A stretch of DNA of 64,000 nucleotides. Source: Streptomyces rapamycinicus NRRL 5491. Its GTDB lineage: Bacteria > Actinomycetota > Actinomycetes > Streptomycetales > Streptomycetaceae. The notes below the pieces were generated by a model. It had not been told where the DNA came from and ran no database searches. It saw only the letters and a program-made list of their open reading frames with translations. The stretch spans positions 8,122,001 through 8,186,000 of the forward strand of contig NZ_CP085193.1 of the NCBI RefSeq assembly GCF_024298965.1. The letters are read 5' to 3'. Below, one piece after another: positions 9,350 through 17,657 of this stretch (the first letter of the stretch is position 1; every line of letters starts with the position of its first letter). Both the position numbers and the translations under genes were made by a program.

Positions 9350-9941
9350 CCAGCCGCACGGCCACCCATCCCAGCACCGCGAGCCCGGCCGCGCCCAGCA
9401 CCGCCTTCGAGTAGACCGAGACGTAGTCCGTGACGTCGCGCCAGTTGTCGCCCAGCGCGTAACCGGCCAGGACGAACACGGAGTTCCAGATCGCGCTGCC
9501 GAGGGTGGTCAGGGCGAGGAAGACCGGCAGGGGCATCCGCTCGATACCGGCCGGAACCGAGATCATGCTGCGGAAGATCGGCACCATGCGGCCGAAGAAG
9601 ACCGCCTTGGTGCCGTGGCGTCCGAACCAGCGCTCGGTCCGGCCGATATCGGCGGGCCTGACCAGCGGCAGCCGCTCGGCGATCGCGACGGTCCGCTCCC
9701 GGCCGAGCAGCGCGCCCACCCCGTACAGCGCCAGCGCGCCCACGACCGAACCGGCGGTGGTCCACAGCAGCGCGGCCACCAGGCTCATCCGCCCCTGCCC
9801 CGCCGCGAACCCGGCGAGCGGCAGGATCACCTCGCTGGGCAGCGGCGGGAAGAGGTTCTCCAGGGCGATGGCGGCGCCCGCGCCCGGCGCCCCGAGGGCG
9901 TCCATCAGGCCGGTGGCCCAGTCGGTGATGCGATCAGTCAT
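9318..9941 (-). CDS. DedA-family membrane protein
   Basis: A 207-residue protein with about five hydrophobic segments. The start is the ATG at 9941 (MTDRITDWATGLMDALG). DedA hallmarks are visible: ALENLFPPLPSEVILPLAGF near residue 26 and the VFFGRMVPIFRSMISVPAG motif with its conserved arginines around residue 120. The family (SNARE-associated PF09335) comprises proton-coupled or lipid-flipping membrane proteins; the exact substrate is not predictable. It is convergent with the HAD gene and divergent from the two-component genes. A second DedA paralogue lies at 61.5-62.2 kb. Confidence 0.9.
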   Translation of the reverse strand: MTDRITDWATGLMDALGAPGAGAAIALENLFPPLPSEVILPLAGFAAGQGRMSLVAALLWTTAGSVVGALALYGVGALLGRERTVAIAERLPLVRPADIGRTERWFGRHGTKAVFFGRMVPIFRSMISVPAGIERMPLPVFLALTTLGSAIWNSVFVLAGYALGDNWRDVTDYVSVYSKAVLGAAGLAVLGWVAVRLVSPGRGRRRG

Positions 9942-10094
9942 GGCCGGAACGCTAGGAACCGGCCGCACCCGGCGGCCATGAGGCCGACCATCCGGTTCCC
10001 CGGCCGTCCACCGCACCGGCAACCTGCGGAAATCCTCAGTGTCCCGGCCGGTCCGGGCCGCTAGCGTTTCCACCATGAGTGCCACCACGGGGAG

Positions 10095-11219
10095 ATGGCC
10101 GCGGCGCGCGGCGCGGCGCTCGTCGCGCTGCCGTTCCTGGTGGCGGTGGGGCTGACCCTGCTGTCCGTGCCCTGGCCGGGCGCGCGGCAGTGCGTACTGC
10201 GGCCGTTCACGGCGGGCGCGGCGCGGCTGACCGAGCTGGAGCGCCGCAGACTGGCCCGGTTCCTGGACATCGAGGTCACCTCCGACTACGGCGGTCACCA
10301 GGCGCTGCGCTACCTCGCGGCACGCACCGCCGTCGGGCTGCTCGGCGGTCTGGTGCTGCTGGCCGGGCTCGCGGGCATCGCCTACGGCACCTTCCTCCTC
10401 TGGGGCTGGCTGCTCGGCTACGCCTTCCACGACCTGGTCAGCGTCGTGACCAGCGGTGTCGGCGGCCTCTTCCTGTTGTTCCTCGCCGTCCAGGGGGTCC
10501 TCGGCGTGGTCGGCCTCGAGGCGCGGCTGGCGCGCGACGTCCTCGGCCCCGAGACCCAGGACGCGCTGCGGCACCGCATCGAGGAGCTGGCCGCCAGCCG
10601 CGCCGGGGTGGTCGAGGCGGTCCACGACGAACGGCGCCGCATCGAGCGCGATCTGCACGACGGCGTACAGCAGCGGCTGGTGGCGCTCGGCATGCTGCTC
10701 GGCCGGGCCCGCCGCAGCCAGGACCAGGCCAAGGCGCGCGCCCTGCTGGCGCAGGCCCACGAGGAGAGCCGCCAGGCGCTGGACGAGCTGCGCGAGGTGG
10801 CCTGGCGGGTCTATCCGACCGCGCTGGACGAGGCCGGGCTGCGGATCGCCCTGGAGACCGTCGCCGAGCGCTCGGCCATCCCCGTACGGCTCGACTACGG
10901 GCTCACGGCCGAACCGGTCACGGCGGTGCGCACCGCCGCGTACTTCGTGGTGGCGGAGGCGCTGACGAACGCGCTCAAGCACTCGGGCGCGGCCCGCGTC
11001 GACGTCGCGCTGACCGCCGTGGCCCCGGGCACGCTGACCGTCCGCGTCACCGACGACGGCACCGGCGGCGCCGACCCGGCGGGCGGCGGCCTGCTCGGCC
11101 TCGCCCGCCGGGTCGCCGCCCTCGACGGCCGGCTGAGCGTGGTGAGCCCGCCCGGCGGCCCCACCACCGTCACCGCGGAACTGCCCGCCCCATCCCCGGG
11201 CGGTGTGCCGTGCGGGTGA
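10095..11219 (+). CDS. two-component sensor histidine kinase (NarL/LiaS type)
   Basis: A 374-residue protein. The N-terminal half carries three to four hydrophobic segments (GAALVALPFLVAVGLTLL, then GLLGGLVLLAGLAGIAYG). The HisKA_3 dimerisation box has RIERDLHDGVQQRL, with the phosphorylated His near residue 187. The HATPase has N-box EALTNALKHS and the loop DDGTGGADPAGGGLLGLARR. It overlaps the response regulator by 10 bp. The start is uncertain: the purine-rich GGGGAG abuts ATG 10095 directly, and a promoter-like CTAGCGTTT leads straight into an out-of-frame ATG at 10075. The ligand cannot be predicted. Confidence 0.85.
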   Translation: MAAARGAALVALPFLVAVGLTLLSVPWPGARQCVLRPFTAGAARLTELERRRLARFLDIEVTSDYGGHQALRYLAARTAVGLLGGLVLLAGLAGIAYGTFLLWGWLLGYAFHDLVSVVTSGVGGLFLLFLAVQGVLGVVGLEARLARDVLGPETQDALRHRIEELAASRAGVVEAVHDERRRIERDLHDGVQQRLVALGMLLGRARRSQDQAKARALLAQAHEESRQALDELREVAWRVYPTALDEAGLRIALETVAERSAIPVRLDYGLTAEPVTAVRTAAYFVVAEALTNALKHSGAARVDVALTAVAPGTLTVRVTDDGTGGADPAGGGLLGLARRVAALDGRLSVVSPPGGPTTVTAELPAPSPGGVPCG

Positions 11220-11899
11220 TCCTGGCCGATGACTCGACCCTGCTCCGCGAGGGCCTGGTGCGGCTGCTCGCCGAGGAGGGGCACCAGGTGGTGGCGGCGG
11301 TGGGGGACGGCGCCGCGCTGGTGACGGCGGTCGAGGCGGCACCGGACGTGGACGCGGTGGTGGTGGACGTACGGATGCCGCCGACGCATACGGACGAGGG
11401 GCTGCGGGCGGCGCTGGAGATCCGGCGGCGGTGGCCGGGGGTGGGCGTGCTGGTGCTGTCGCAGTACGTGGAGAAGCGGTACGCGACGGAGCTGCTGACG
11501 GGGGAGGGGGCGGCCGAGACGGACGGGCCCGGGGCTCCCGGGGCACGGTCCGGCGGAGTCGGCTACGTGCTCAAGGACCGGGTGGTGCAGGTCGACGAGT
11601 TCCTCGACGCGCTGGAACGGGTCGCCACGGGCCGCGCCGCCTTCGACCCGGAGGTCGTACGCAGACTGCTCGCCCGCTCCACCCGCACCGACCCGCTGGG
11701 CCGCCTCACCCCGCGCGAGCGGGAGGTGCTCGACGCGATGGCCCAGGGGCACACCAACGCGGCGATCGCCGAACGGCTGTATGTGTCCCGCAGCGCGGTC
11801 GAGAAGCACATCAACGCCATCTTCGAGAAGCTCGAACTGCCGGGGAACGCGGGGTACAGCCGCCGGGTGCTCGCCGTACTGCGCTATCTGGGAAGCTGA
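11210..11899 (+). CDS. NarL/FixJ-family response regulator
   Basis: A 229-residue regulator starting at GTG 11210 inside the end of the kinase gene (10-bp overlap), so the pair is co-transcribed. The receiver domain begins VRVILADDSTLLREGLVRLL, with the phospho-acceptor Asp in VVDVRMPP and the conserved Lys in GYVLKDRV. The receiver has a short Gly/Ala/Pro insertion (ETDGPGAPGARSGG) before strand 5. The LuxR-type HTH (LTPREREVLDAMAQGHTN, then RLYVSRSAVEKHINAIFEKL) binds DNA. It partners the adjacent sensor kinase; targets are unknown. Confidence 0.93.
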   Translation: MRVILADDSTLLREGLVRLLAEEGHQVVAAVGDGAALVTAVEAAPDVDAVVVDVRMPPTHTDEGLRAALEIRRRWPGVGVLVLSQYVEKRYATELLTGEGAAETDGPGAPGARSGGVGYVLKDRVVQVDEFLDALERVATGRAAFDPEVVRRLLARSTRTDPLGRLTPREREVLDAMAQGHTNAAIAERLYVSRSAVEKHINAIFEKLELPGNAGYSRRVLAVLRYLGS

Positions 11900-11953
11900 A
11901 GCTGACTGGATCGGAACCGGTCGGGGAGCCCAGGAGCCGAAAGGGAGGCCGTG

Positions 11954-12616
11954 ATGGCCGAGAGCAAGAGCACACCGATCACGGCCGAGCTCTACGACTA
12001 CGTCCTGCGGCACAATCCGCCGCTCGACCCGGTCCTGCGCGAGCTCGTCGAGGTCACCCACCGCAACCTTCCCGGCCACGCCGGGATGCAGTCCGCCGAG
12101 GAGCAGGCCCCGCTGCTGGCCTTCCTGGTCCGGCTGACCGGCGCCCGCCACATCGTGGAGGTCGGCACCTTCACCGGCTTCTCCGCGCTGGCCATGGCCC
12201 AGGCGCTGCCCGCCGACGGCCGGCTGATCGCCTGCGATGTGTCGGAGGAGTGGACGGCGTACGGGCGGAAGGCGTGGGCGAAGGCCGGTGTCGAGGGCCG
12301 CATCGACCTGCGGATCGCGCCCGCGCTGGACACGCTGCGCGCGATGCCCGCCGAACCCCATGTCGATCTCGCCTACCTCGACGCGGACAAGCAGAACTAC
12401 ATCCCGTACTGGGAGGAGCTGGTCCCACGGATGAACCCGGGCGGTCTGATCGCCGCGGACAACGTCTTCTACCACGCGCAGGTCATGGAGGCGGCGCCAT
12501 CGCCCGGGGGCGCCGCGATCCGGGCGTTCAACGACCATGTGGCGGCGGACGCCCGGATGGAGGCGGTCATGCTCACCGTCGCCGACGGCCTGACGCTCGC
12601 ACGCCGGGTCAGCTGA
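11954..12616 (+). CDS. SAM-dependent class I O-methyltransferase
   Basis: A 220-residue protein of the caffeoyl-CoA/catechol O-methyltransferase family (PF01596). ATG 11954 is preferred over GTG 11951 because GGGAGG lies 5 bases upstream of the ATG. The SAM motif is IVEVGTFTGFSALAMA. Metal-binding acids are in DLAYLDADKQNY and IAADNVFYH. It lies 54 bp after the response regulator on the same strand, but a regulatory link is only suggested by position. The acceptor is probably a small phenolic; the actual substrate is unknown. Confidence 0.9.
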   Translation: MAESKSTPITAELYDYVLRHNPPLDPVLRELVEVTHRNLPGHAGMQSAEEQAPLLAFLVRLTGARHIVEVGTFTGFSALAMAQALPADGRLIACDVSEEWTAYGRKAWAKAGVEGRIDLRIAPALDTLRAMPAEPHVDLAYLDADKQNYIPYWEELVPRMNPGGLIAADNVFYHAQVMEAAPSPGGAAIRAFNDHVAADARMEAVMLTVADGLTLARRVS

Positions 12617-12629
12617 ACCGCCGGTCGGA

Positions 12630-13439
12630 TCAGCTGAGCCGCCGGTCGCGGATCCGCTGCCGGACCCGGGCCCAGCGCCCGGGGGGCCTGTGCTCACCCG
12701 CGGGCTCGCCGCCCCCGGGCTGATCCAGCTTGCCCCACTTACCGGGCGGCTGACCGGACCGTTCAAGAGGCTCACCCTGGGCGCTCGGGGCCTCGGGCGT
12801 GAGCGGGGCGCCGGGCTGGAGGGCCGTACCGCCCCGTTCGGCGGCCCGCTCCCGCGCCGCGACCAGCTCACGCGCGTGGGCGGCCTCGCGCTCGGCCTGC
12901 TCGGGGTGGCGGGTCACCCAGTACGGATTGTCATGCGGCAGACCGCCGCTGACCCGTCCGTACATCCCGAACCACATCAGCAGCAGCGCCACCACAAAGC
13001 TGAACAGCACGTTCTGCATCCGGAACGCCAGGAAGTTGTACGGGGTCTCCAACAGCGCCAGATTGACGAACCCGCTCAGCAGGAAGAGCAGCCCGAGCAC
13101 CATGTTGAGCGTCGAGGCGAAGTTGCCGCCGATGAGCATGCCGAAGAACAGCAGCAACCCGATGACGATGGAGAGCACGCTCAGCGTGCCGTTGGTGTTG
13201 AGCCCGGCGACCGTGTTGCTGCCGGTGTCGAAGAAGCCGACCCGGTGGATCAGGCCCAGGATGCCGAAGGCCACGAGCACCAGCCCCATGAGCCCGGCGC
13301 CGACGCGATAGACCTTGCTGAGCCGGTGATCGACGGGCAGATGCTCATCGAGCGTGGTGTGCGCGCCGATCCGCTCCGGGAAGTGCCGTGCGACTCCGGC
13401 GGGATGAGGACCGATGGGGGAGGGGCGGCCCGTAGCCAT
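12630..13439 (-). CDS. DUF4383 membrane protein
   Basis: A 269-residue protein beginning MATGRPSPIGPHPAG. It has four hydrophobic helices between about residues 45 and 170 (VYRVGAGLMGLVLVAFGILG, VLSIVIGLLLFFGMLIGG, MVLGLLFLLSGFVNLALL, VLFSFVVALLLMWFGMYG), the arrangement of DUF4383. A charged, proline-rich cytosolic tail of about 90 residues contains HPEQAEREAAHARELVAARE. Function is unknown. It is convergent with the methyltransferase (13 bp between stops). Confidence 0.85.
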   Translation of the reverse strand: MATGRPSPIGPHPAGVARHFPERIGAHTTLDEHLPVDHRLSKVYRVGAGLMGLVLVAFGILGLIHRVGFFDTGSNTVAGLNTNGTLSVLSIVIGLLLFFGMLIGGNFASTLNMVLGLLFLLSGFVNLALLETPYNFLAFRMQNVLFSFVVALLLMWFGMYGRVSGGLPHDNPYWVTRHPEQAEREAAHARELVAARERAAERGGTALQPGAPLTPEAPSAQGEPLERSGQPPGKWGKLDQPGGGEPAGEHRPPGRWARVRQRIRDRRLS

Positions 13440-13617
13440 CTCCGGCCTCCTTGCTGCTGGCGCCGGACCCCGGCCGCGCGCTCTTCGCGGTCGAGGCCGT
13501 ACCCGTGGACCGCCACGTCACCGGCGCGTACACGACGTACACGCACGACGTACACGCGCACAACCGGAGGCGCGGCACGGGTACGTATCTCCAGGATCCG
13601 CCCGGGTCCCCCAAGGC

Positions 13618-13851
13618 TCAACCGCAGCAACCGCCGCCGCAGCAGCCGCCACCGCCACCGCCGGACGGGGGCCGGGCCGAGGAAGCGGAGGACGAGGAGG
13701 ACGCGGCGCCGGTGACGGCCACGGTGGACAGCAGCTTCACCGTGTCGTCGTGCCCGTCCGGGCAGGACGCGGGAGCGGAGGACTCGGCCATGGGCCGGTT
13801 CAGCTCGAAGGTGGTGCCGCAGGCGCGGCAGCGGTACTCGTAGCGAGGCAT
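13618..13851 (-). CDS. FmdB-family zinc-ribbon protein
   Basis: A 77-residue protein beginning MPRYEYRCRACGTTFELNRP, the FmdB/CxxC zinc ribbon, with CRAC and SCPDGHDD providing metal ligands. The last 20 residues are glycine/cysteine rich and end CCGGGCCG, unusual but seen as variable tails in this family. The role is unknown; FmdB-type proteins are regarded as small regulatory zinc-binding proteins. It is a single gene between DUF4383 and the coiled-coil protein. Confidence 0.88.
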   Translation of the reverse strand: MPRYEYRCRACGTTFELNRPMAESSAPASCPDGHDDTVKLLSTVAVTGAASSSSSASSARPPSGGGGGGCCGGGCCG

Positions 13852-13915
13852 GGCAGGAGCATAACCACCGAACCGCAGGTCAGCCCCCCGAATGAGCCCT
13901 GGGCTTCGCGCGGGC

Positions 13916-15430
13916 TCAATGCCCCCCGCCCCGCTCGTCCCGGATCTCCTGGACGACCCGGCCGACGGTCTGCCGCACGGCCTCGGTCTCGGAGAGGAAG
14001 TGCCACCAGTCCGGATGCCGCCCCTCGAGACCCGCGATGGCCCGGTCGAGGCGCTCCACGGCGTCGTCCAGCGGGCGCGCGTGGCGCGGATCGGGGGTGC
14101 TGCGCCCGGCCATGGCCAGCCGCTGCGCGTCACGGATCGCGAACCGGGTGCGCTCGATCTCCTTCTGCTGGTCGTACGACACCTCGTCCAGCCGCCGCAG
14201 CCGGTCCCCGGCCGCCGAGACGGCCTCGTCCGTACTGTTCAGCAGCGCCCGTACGGTGGCCAGCAGCGCGGTGGCATCCGGCCAGCGCTGCTCCTCGCGC
14301 GCCGCCTGCGCCTCCTTGAGCTTCTCCTCGGCCTGCGCCACATCCCGCGCCGCCTGTGCGGGGACGGGCTGCAGATCCTGCCAGCAGGCCGCGGTGTACC
14401 GGCGGCGCAGCTCGCTGAGGACGGGCTCGACCCCGGCCGCCCGAGTGGTGATCGCCTGGGCGCGGGTGCGCAGCGACACCAGCCGCTTGTCGATCTCCGC
14501 CGCCCGCTCCGGCAGCCGCTCGGCCTCCCCGCGCACCGCCTCCGCCCCGCGCAGCACATCATCGGCGCGCCGCAGCGTCTCCTGTACACCGTGCTGCCCG
14601 GCCCCTTGGTTGAGCTTGGTCAGCTCGGGCGACAGCGCCGCCAGCCGGGCCGCCAGATCGTCCGCCCGCAGCCCCGACGCACGCACCGCGTCCAGCGCGT
14701 TACTCGCCGCGAGCAGCGCCTGCCGCGCCCGCTCCACCGCCGGCGCCAACCGCGCCAGCCGCGTCTCGGCCTGCTCCAGCAGCGACCCCAGCCCCTGCCC
14801 GAACCGGTCCAGATCCGCCTTCGTACGCTCCAGCGCGTCCTTCGCCCTGGTCAGATCGGTACGGGCCCGGGAGGCCGTTGCCGCGTCCAGATCGTCCCGG
14901 TCCAGATCGTGGGCGTCCACCGCCGTGATGTAGTCCTGGCTGACCTGGTCGATCCGCCGCTCCAGCGCCGAGAAGTCGGCCGCCGTCCGGCGCGCGGCGG
15001 GCGAATCGTCCACCGCGGTGATCGTCTCGATGGAGATCCGCAGATCCCGCTGCGCGGTGTCCAGCTCATAGAACGCCGCCGCCGCGGCATCCTTCGCCGC
15101 CTGCGCCTCCGCCCGCTGACTCTCCCCCCGCCCCCCGAACCACCGCCGCCCCCCACTCCCACCGGCGAACGACAACGACCCCACCGCCACCAGCAACGGC
15201 ACGGGCAGCAGCATCAGCCCGAGCACGGAGGGGCCACGCGACTGACGTGACTGACGAGACCGACGCGCACGGACGATCCGCCCAAAAGCGATGAATGGGG
15301 CAACACGGTCGGCCGGACGACGCGGACGGCGCGCTGGACGCGCAGACTCTGCAGATGACGCCGCCACTTCCCGCTCCCGATGGATCGCCCAGGTCCGAAT
15401 GTCATTCTCCCACCCGACACTGACGAACAC
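13916..15430 (-). CDS. single-pass membrane protein with long coiled-coil extracytoplasmic region
   Basis: About 504 residues. An N-terminal basic segment (RIVRARRSRQSRQSRG) is followed by one transmembrane helix (LGLMLLPVPLLVAVGSLSFA), a Gly/Arg/Trp linker and some 370 residues of alanine/leucine/charged heptads typical of coiled coil (for example LERTKADLDRFGQGLGSLLE and AEEKLKEAQAAREEQRW). The tail ends PDWWHFLSETEAVRQTVGRV and RDERGGGH. No catalytic motif is recognised. The start is uncertain: GTG 15430 is used, but the frame is open to 15526 and no clear ribosome binding site is seen. It is transcribed away from the tRNA-Val gene. Confidence 0.65.
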   Translation of the reverse strand: MFVSVGWENDIRTWAIHREREVAASSAESARPARRPRRPADRVAPFIAFGRIVRARRSRQSRQSRGPSVLGLMLLPVPLLVAVGSLSFAGGSGGRRWFGGRGESQRAEAQAAKDAAAAAFYELDTAQRDLRISIETITAVDDSPAARRTAADFSALERRIDQVSQDYITAVDAHDLDRDDLDAATASRARTDLTRAKDALERTKADLDRFGQGLGSLLEQAETRLARLAPAVERARQALLAASNALDAVRASGLRADDLAARLAALSPELTKLNQGAGQHGVQETLRRADDVLRGAEAVRGEAERLPERAAEIDKRLVSLRTRAQAITTRAAGVEPVLSELRRRYTAACWQDLQPVPAQAARDVAQAEEKLKEAQAAREEQRWPDATALLATVRALLNSTDEAVSAAGDRLRRLDEVSYDQQKEIERTRFAIRDAQRLAMAGRSTPDPRHARPLDDAVERLDRAIAGLEGRHPDWWHFLSETEAVRQTVGRVVQEIRDERGGGH

Positions 15431-15558
15431 AGCGCCCGGTTCGGTTCGCGATCTGCGGATTTCTCCAACCCGGCCCCGCCCCCTCGGCGGCCCCCTCCCC
15501 GCCCTTCCCCACGATTGCGGCACCACCCCGGAAACCCTGTAGGCTGACAGCCCCCCTG

Positions 15559-15630
15559 GGGCGCATAGCTCAGCGGTAGAGCGCTGCCCTTACAAGGCAG
15601 ATGTCGGCGGTTCGAACCCGTCTGTGCCCA
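15559..15630 (+). tRNA. tRNA-Val (UAC anticodon)
   Basis: A complete 72-nt cloverleaf. The acceptor stem GGGCGCA pairs with TGTGCCC (one G-U), with discriminator A. The D arm is GCTC/GAGC. The anticodon stem CTGCC/GGCAG has loop CTTACAA giving anticodon TAC (valine). The T arm is GGCGG TTCGAAC CCGTC. CCA is not encoded. Accessory genes begin just downstream, so this is a plausible integration site. Confidence 0.95.
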
Positions 15631-15660
15631 CAGTGATTGACCGCAGGTGAGAGGCAGTAT

Positions 15661-15692
15661 CTGCCCCCCGATTCAGTCGAATTGGGGGGCAG
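15661..15692. terminator. hairpin terminator 3' of tRNA-Val
   Basis: A 14-bp stem (CTGCCCCCCGATTC with GAATTGGGGGGCAG, one G-T pair) and loop AGTC, 30 bp downstream of the tRNA. It is the likely tRNA terminator and marks the chromosome side of the island. Confidence 0.7.
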
Positions 15693-16003
15693 TGTCATGT
15701 CCGGAGTCCACATGGAGTCCACATCCCCAAAGGATCATGCTCTGCAACGAGGTGTAACCCTGTGTGTCAGGGGTGCGCAGTTCGTAAAGTGAGACTCCGA
15801 GGGGTGGCGCTGCTCCCGATCCAGCGCTGCCGATTCCTGCTCAGCAGACCCGTGCGTGGGCAGTGGACGGGGAGGTCCACGTTTGCTGCCGGTCAGATTA
15901 GCGACTACCAGCGGGTACCTGTTACGTGTCGTCGATCAGTGGCGGAAGAATCCTGGCGCCCCGTCCGTGCGCCGCGCCCGCGGCGCACGGACGGGGCCGG
16001 GAC
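15693..16003. other. gene-free stretch at the tRNA edge of the island
   Basis: About 310 bp without a convincing gene. It contains a perfect 11-bp tandem duplication (GGAGTCCACAT at 15703-15713 and 15714-15724). The position beside the tRNA 3' end fits a former attachment region. I did not see a second copy of the tRNA 3' end elsewhere in the window, and no integrase gene is present. Confidence 0.4.
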
Positions 16004-16153
16004 TCAGCGAGGCAGCGGGCCAGCGGTTCCGGTCTCGGGGACGATGAATCCCCGGACAGGCCGGAAGTCGGGCGGGTCCTGCTGGGAGGCCTTCGCCTGG
16101 GCCTGTCGCATGGCCTTCACCAGGTCCGCGTACTTCGGGTTGATCCACTCCAT
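16004..16153 (-). CDS. small hypothetical protein (49 aa)
   Basis: Begins MEWINPKYADLVKAMRQAQA and ends with PETGTAGPLPR. GGAGGAGG lies 8 bases upstream of the ATG at 16153, a strong ribosome binding site. It starts 35 bp after the end of the GRDP-like gene on the same strand, so it is probably the last gene of that operon. No known domain is recognised. Confidence 0.7.
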   Translation of the reverse strand: MEWINPKYADLVKAMRQAQAKASQQDPPDFRPVRGFIVPETGTAGPLPR

Positions 16154-16188
16154 CGGTTGCCTCCTCCTTCCGGCCCGCAGCCTACGCG

Positions 16189-16644
16189 TCAGCCGGGCTT
16201 GGGCGGGTTGACGATGATCGGGCCGTCGTCCTTCCCGTGCTGGCACTTCGCCGCCACAGCCACGAGCGGCTCGTCCGGCGCCGTCCACAACTCCTCATCG
16301 GGGGCGAACCCAGCCTCGCGCATCATCGCCTGAGTGCGCGTGAGGATCGCCGGATCGTAGTTCTCCGGGTCGTACCCCGGGGTGTGCTCGACGTAGTTCC
16401 CGCGCCGCGCGCACAACGCCTTGTACAGGCGGGTGTGAAGGATGAGCGCGTGCCAGCCCTCATCGACGACCCGTGACGGTGCCATTGCCGCCTGTGGGAA
16501 CTGCGCAGCGGTGAGCACGTACTTGGCCGCCTCATCGACGATGCGGCCCGCCATCTCGGCGGTCATCTCGGGGTTGTTGTCGAGGGCGGTCTGGACGACG
16601 CCCTGTCGCTGTGTGTCGTCCAGTAATGCCGTACGTTCGGTCAT
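16189..16644 (-). CDS. GRDP-like (glycine-rich-domain protein family) hypothetical protein
   Basis: A 151-residue protein beginning MTERTALLDDTQRQGVVQ. The segment VVDEGWHALILHTRLYKALC contains the W-H/H pattern of the GRDP-like family (PF07173), followed by CARRGNYVEHTPG and a C-terminal PKPG. The function of this family in actinomycetes is unknown. It lies downstream of a terminator-like hairpin (16734-16776), so it may have its own promoter. It is followed by the 49-residue gene. Confidence 0.65.
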   Translation of the reverse strand: MTERTALLDDTQRQGVVQTALDNNPEMTAEMAGRIVDEAAKYVLTAAQFPQAAMAPSRVVDEGWHALILHTRLYKALCARRGNYVEHTPGYDPENYDPAILTRTQAMMREAGFAPDEELWTAPDEPLVAVAAKCQHGKDDGPIIVNPPKPG

Positions 16645-17041
16645 GTGCCTGCCTCTCTGTCGGGTGGTGCACGGTCCTCGTCCCGGTCGCTGGCCGTCCA
16701 AGCGCGCGCCCGGGGCGGGGCTTCTCCGTGTGGGGACTCCGGCCCTCGCGATCCCCATCTCGGGGGCCGGAAGTCCCTGCCCTGCGGTCGGCGGCTGTCC
16801 CGGCTGCACCGGCCGCAGGGTGTTTGGAGGGTGGACCGCCAGCGGCGAAGCCAAACCCGGGGCGGGGGATCCCCGGGCCACCAGCGGCCCACCCGGGATA
16901 TGGGGCCGGCGTGCTGGCGAAGCAGAGCCAGACCGCGAGCACCAGCACCGCGGGGGCCACGGCGAGCAGCAGGCCCATCCGCGCGGCGCGGAAGGCGAGC
17001 AGCCCGGCCCTCACGGCAGTGGAGCGGCGGCGGTGCCTCAT
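16532..17041 (-). CDS. small basic membrane protein, copy 1, with abnormal run-on C-terminus
   Basis: The ATG at 17041 overlaps the stop of the 81-residue gene (ATGA). The first 47 residues (MRHRRRSTAVRAGLLAFRAA, then a hydrophobic helix ending LAVWLCFASTP) match the 47-residue protein at 23400-23543 almost residue for residue. Here the stop codon after FASTP is absent, so the frame runs on for about 120 low-complexity residues through the conserved hairpin and into the start of the GRDP-like gene. The functional product is probably the short helix; the extension looks like loss of a stop codon. Confidence 0.45.
   Translation of the reverse strand: MRHRRRSTAVRAGLLAFRAARMGLLLAVAPAVLVLAVWLCFASTPAPYPGWAAGGPGIPRPGFGFAAGGPPSKHPAAGAAGTAADRRAGTSGPRDGDREGRSPHTEKPRPGRALGRPATGTRTVHHPTERQAHDRTYGITGRHTATGRRPDRPRQQPRDDRRDGGPHRR
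16734..16776. terminator. conserved island hairpin, copy 1
   Basis: GGACTCCGGCCC and GGGCCGGAAGTCC arms around the loop TCCCCA. It closely resembles the hairpin at 23242-23283 and partly that at 47004-47053. Each lies at the downstream end of a copy of the cysteine-rich small-protein operon, so it probably terminates that operon. Confidence 0.6.
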
Positions 17042-17283
17042 CCGAGGCCTCCCGGACTCTTCCGGCCGGGTGGAGGTGGCTGCTCGCGCCTGACGTGCTT
17101 GCACTGGTCCTGCAGCACCTCCGTCACCGTGGGGTACCGGACGGTGTCACACGACGTACACACCGCTGCCCAGGGGGAACTGGCGTGGCCCGGATACGGA
17201 ATGAGCGGCCGGTACCCGGCATCACGCAGAATCTGCTCAGCTCTGGCCGCCCGCTCGGCGGGAGTGGCCTTGCGGTGCCCCAT
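17038..17283 (-). CDS. small hypothetical protein with CxxC and C-terminal Cys/His (81 aa)
   Basis: Begins [19 protein letters not shown]. Its ATG overlaps the preceding gene's stop, and its own stop overlaps the ATG of the membrane peptide, so all are translationally coupled. It contains AAVCTSCDTVRYPTVTEVLQ and DQCKHVRREQPPPPG, giving Cys/Cys/Cys/His as possible metal ligands. In the second copy of this operon the corresponding tail (EQPPPPPG) is part of the preceding reading frame. Function is unknown. Confidence 0.65.
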   Translation of the reverse strand: MGHRKATPAERAARAEQILRDAGYRPLIPYPGHASSPWAAVCTSCDTVRYPTVTEVLQDQCKHVRREQPPPPGRKSPGGLG

Positions 17284-17657
17284 CACGCGCCGCCCCCTGA
17301 CCGGGCCTGCCGCGCAGCCTCCTCGTAGGCGTGCAGCAACTGCTCTCCCTCCGAACAGCCACCGCCGATGGTCTGGCAGGCCCGGCAGCCTGCGGCGTGC
17401 TCCAGGGCGGCGCGCCACTCGGTCTCGGCGGCCGGGCCGGTGGAGGTCTCCGCGCAAGAGGGAGCGCAGCCGCGCACCTCGTACGTCGTGTGCGTTGCGC
17501 CCCGCGCGATCGTGACCGTGCCGAGCGGCCGGTCCGCGCCGAGGGGCAGCCCGCACAGGGCGCAGTTCCAGCCCTGGAGTTGCTGGTAGGTCAGCGCGTT
17601 CGGGTCGATCCCCGCGGGGCCCGGTCGCGCGGTGGCCGCGGTCTGGCTGCCCGTCAT
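17283..17657 (-). CDS. cysteine-rich hypothetical protein, family A copy 1 (124 aa)
   Basis: Begins [13 protein letters not shown]. The core [20 protein letters not shown], then LGTVTIARG and [10 protein letters not shown], is shared with 23284-23826 (TGPQPRGWNRALCGRRLFAD) and 47101-47346 (TGPQLQGWHCALCRRRLYAD). CALC and CAPSC suggest a small zinc site, followed by [11 protein letters not shown]. Its ATG overlaps the stop of the family B gene upstream. It always follows a family B gene, so the two products probably act together. No biochemical function is known to me. Confidence 0.7.
   Translation of the reverse strand: MTGSQTAATARPGPAGIDPNALTYQQLQGWNCALCGLPLGADRPLGTVTIARGATHTTYEVRGCAPSCAETSTGPAAETEWRAALEHAAGCRACQTIGGGCSEGEQLLHAYEEAARQARSGGGA

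Noticed and set aside
9942..11546. The long upstream extension of the DedA frame across the two-component genes
   Set aside because: The DedA family start is at 9941; the extension is low-complexity proline/arginine sequence antisense to the kinase and regulator.
12690..15250. Plus-strand frames antisense to DUF4383 and the coiled-coil protein
   Set aside because: Arginine/glutamine-rich antisense translations of alanine- and leucine-rich genes; no starts with ribosome binding sites.
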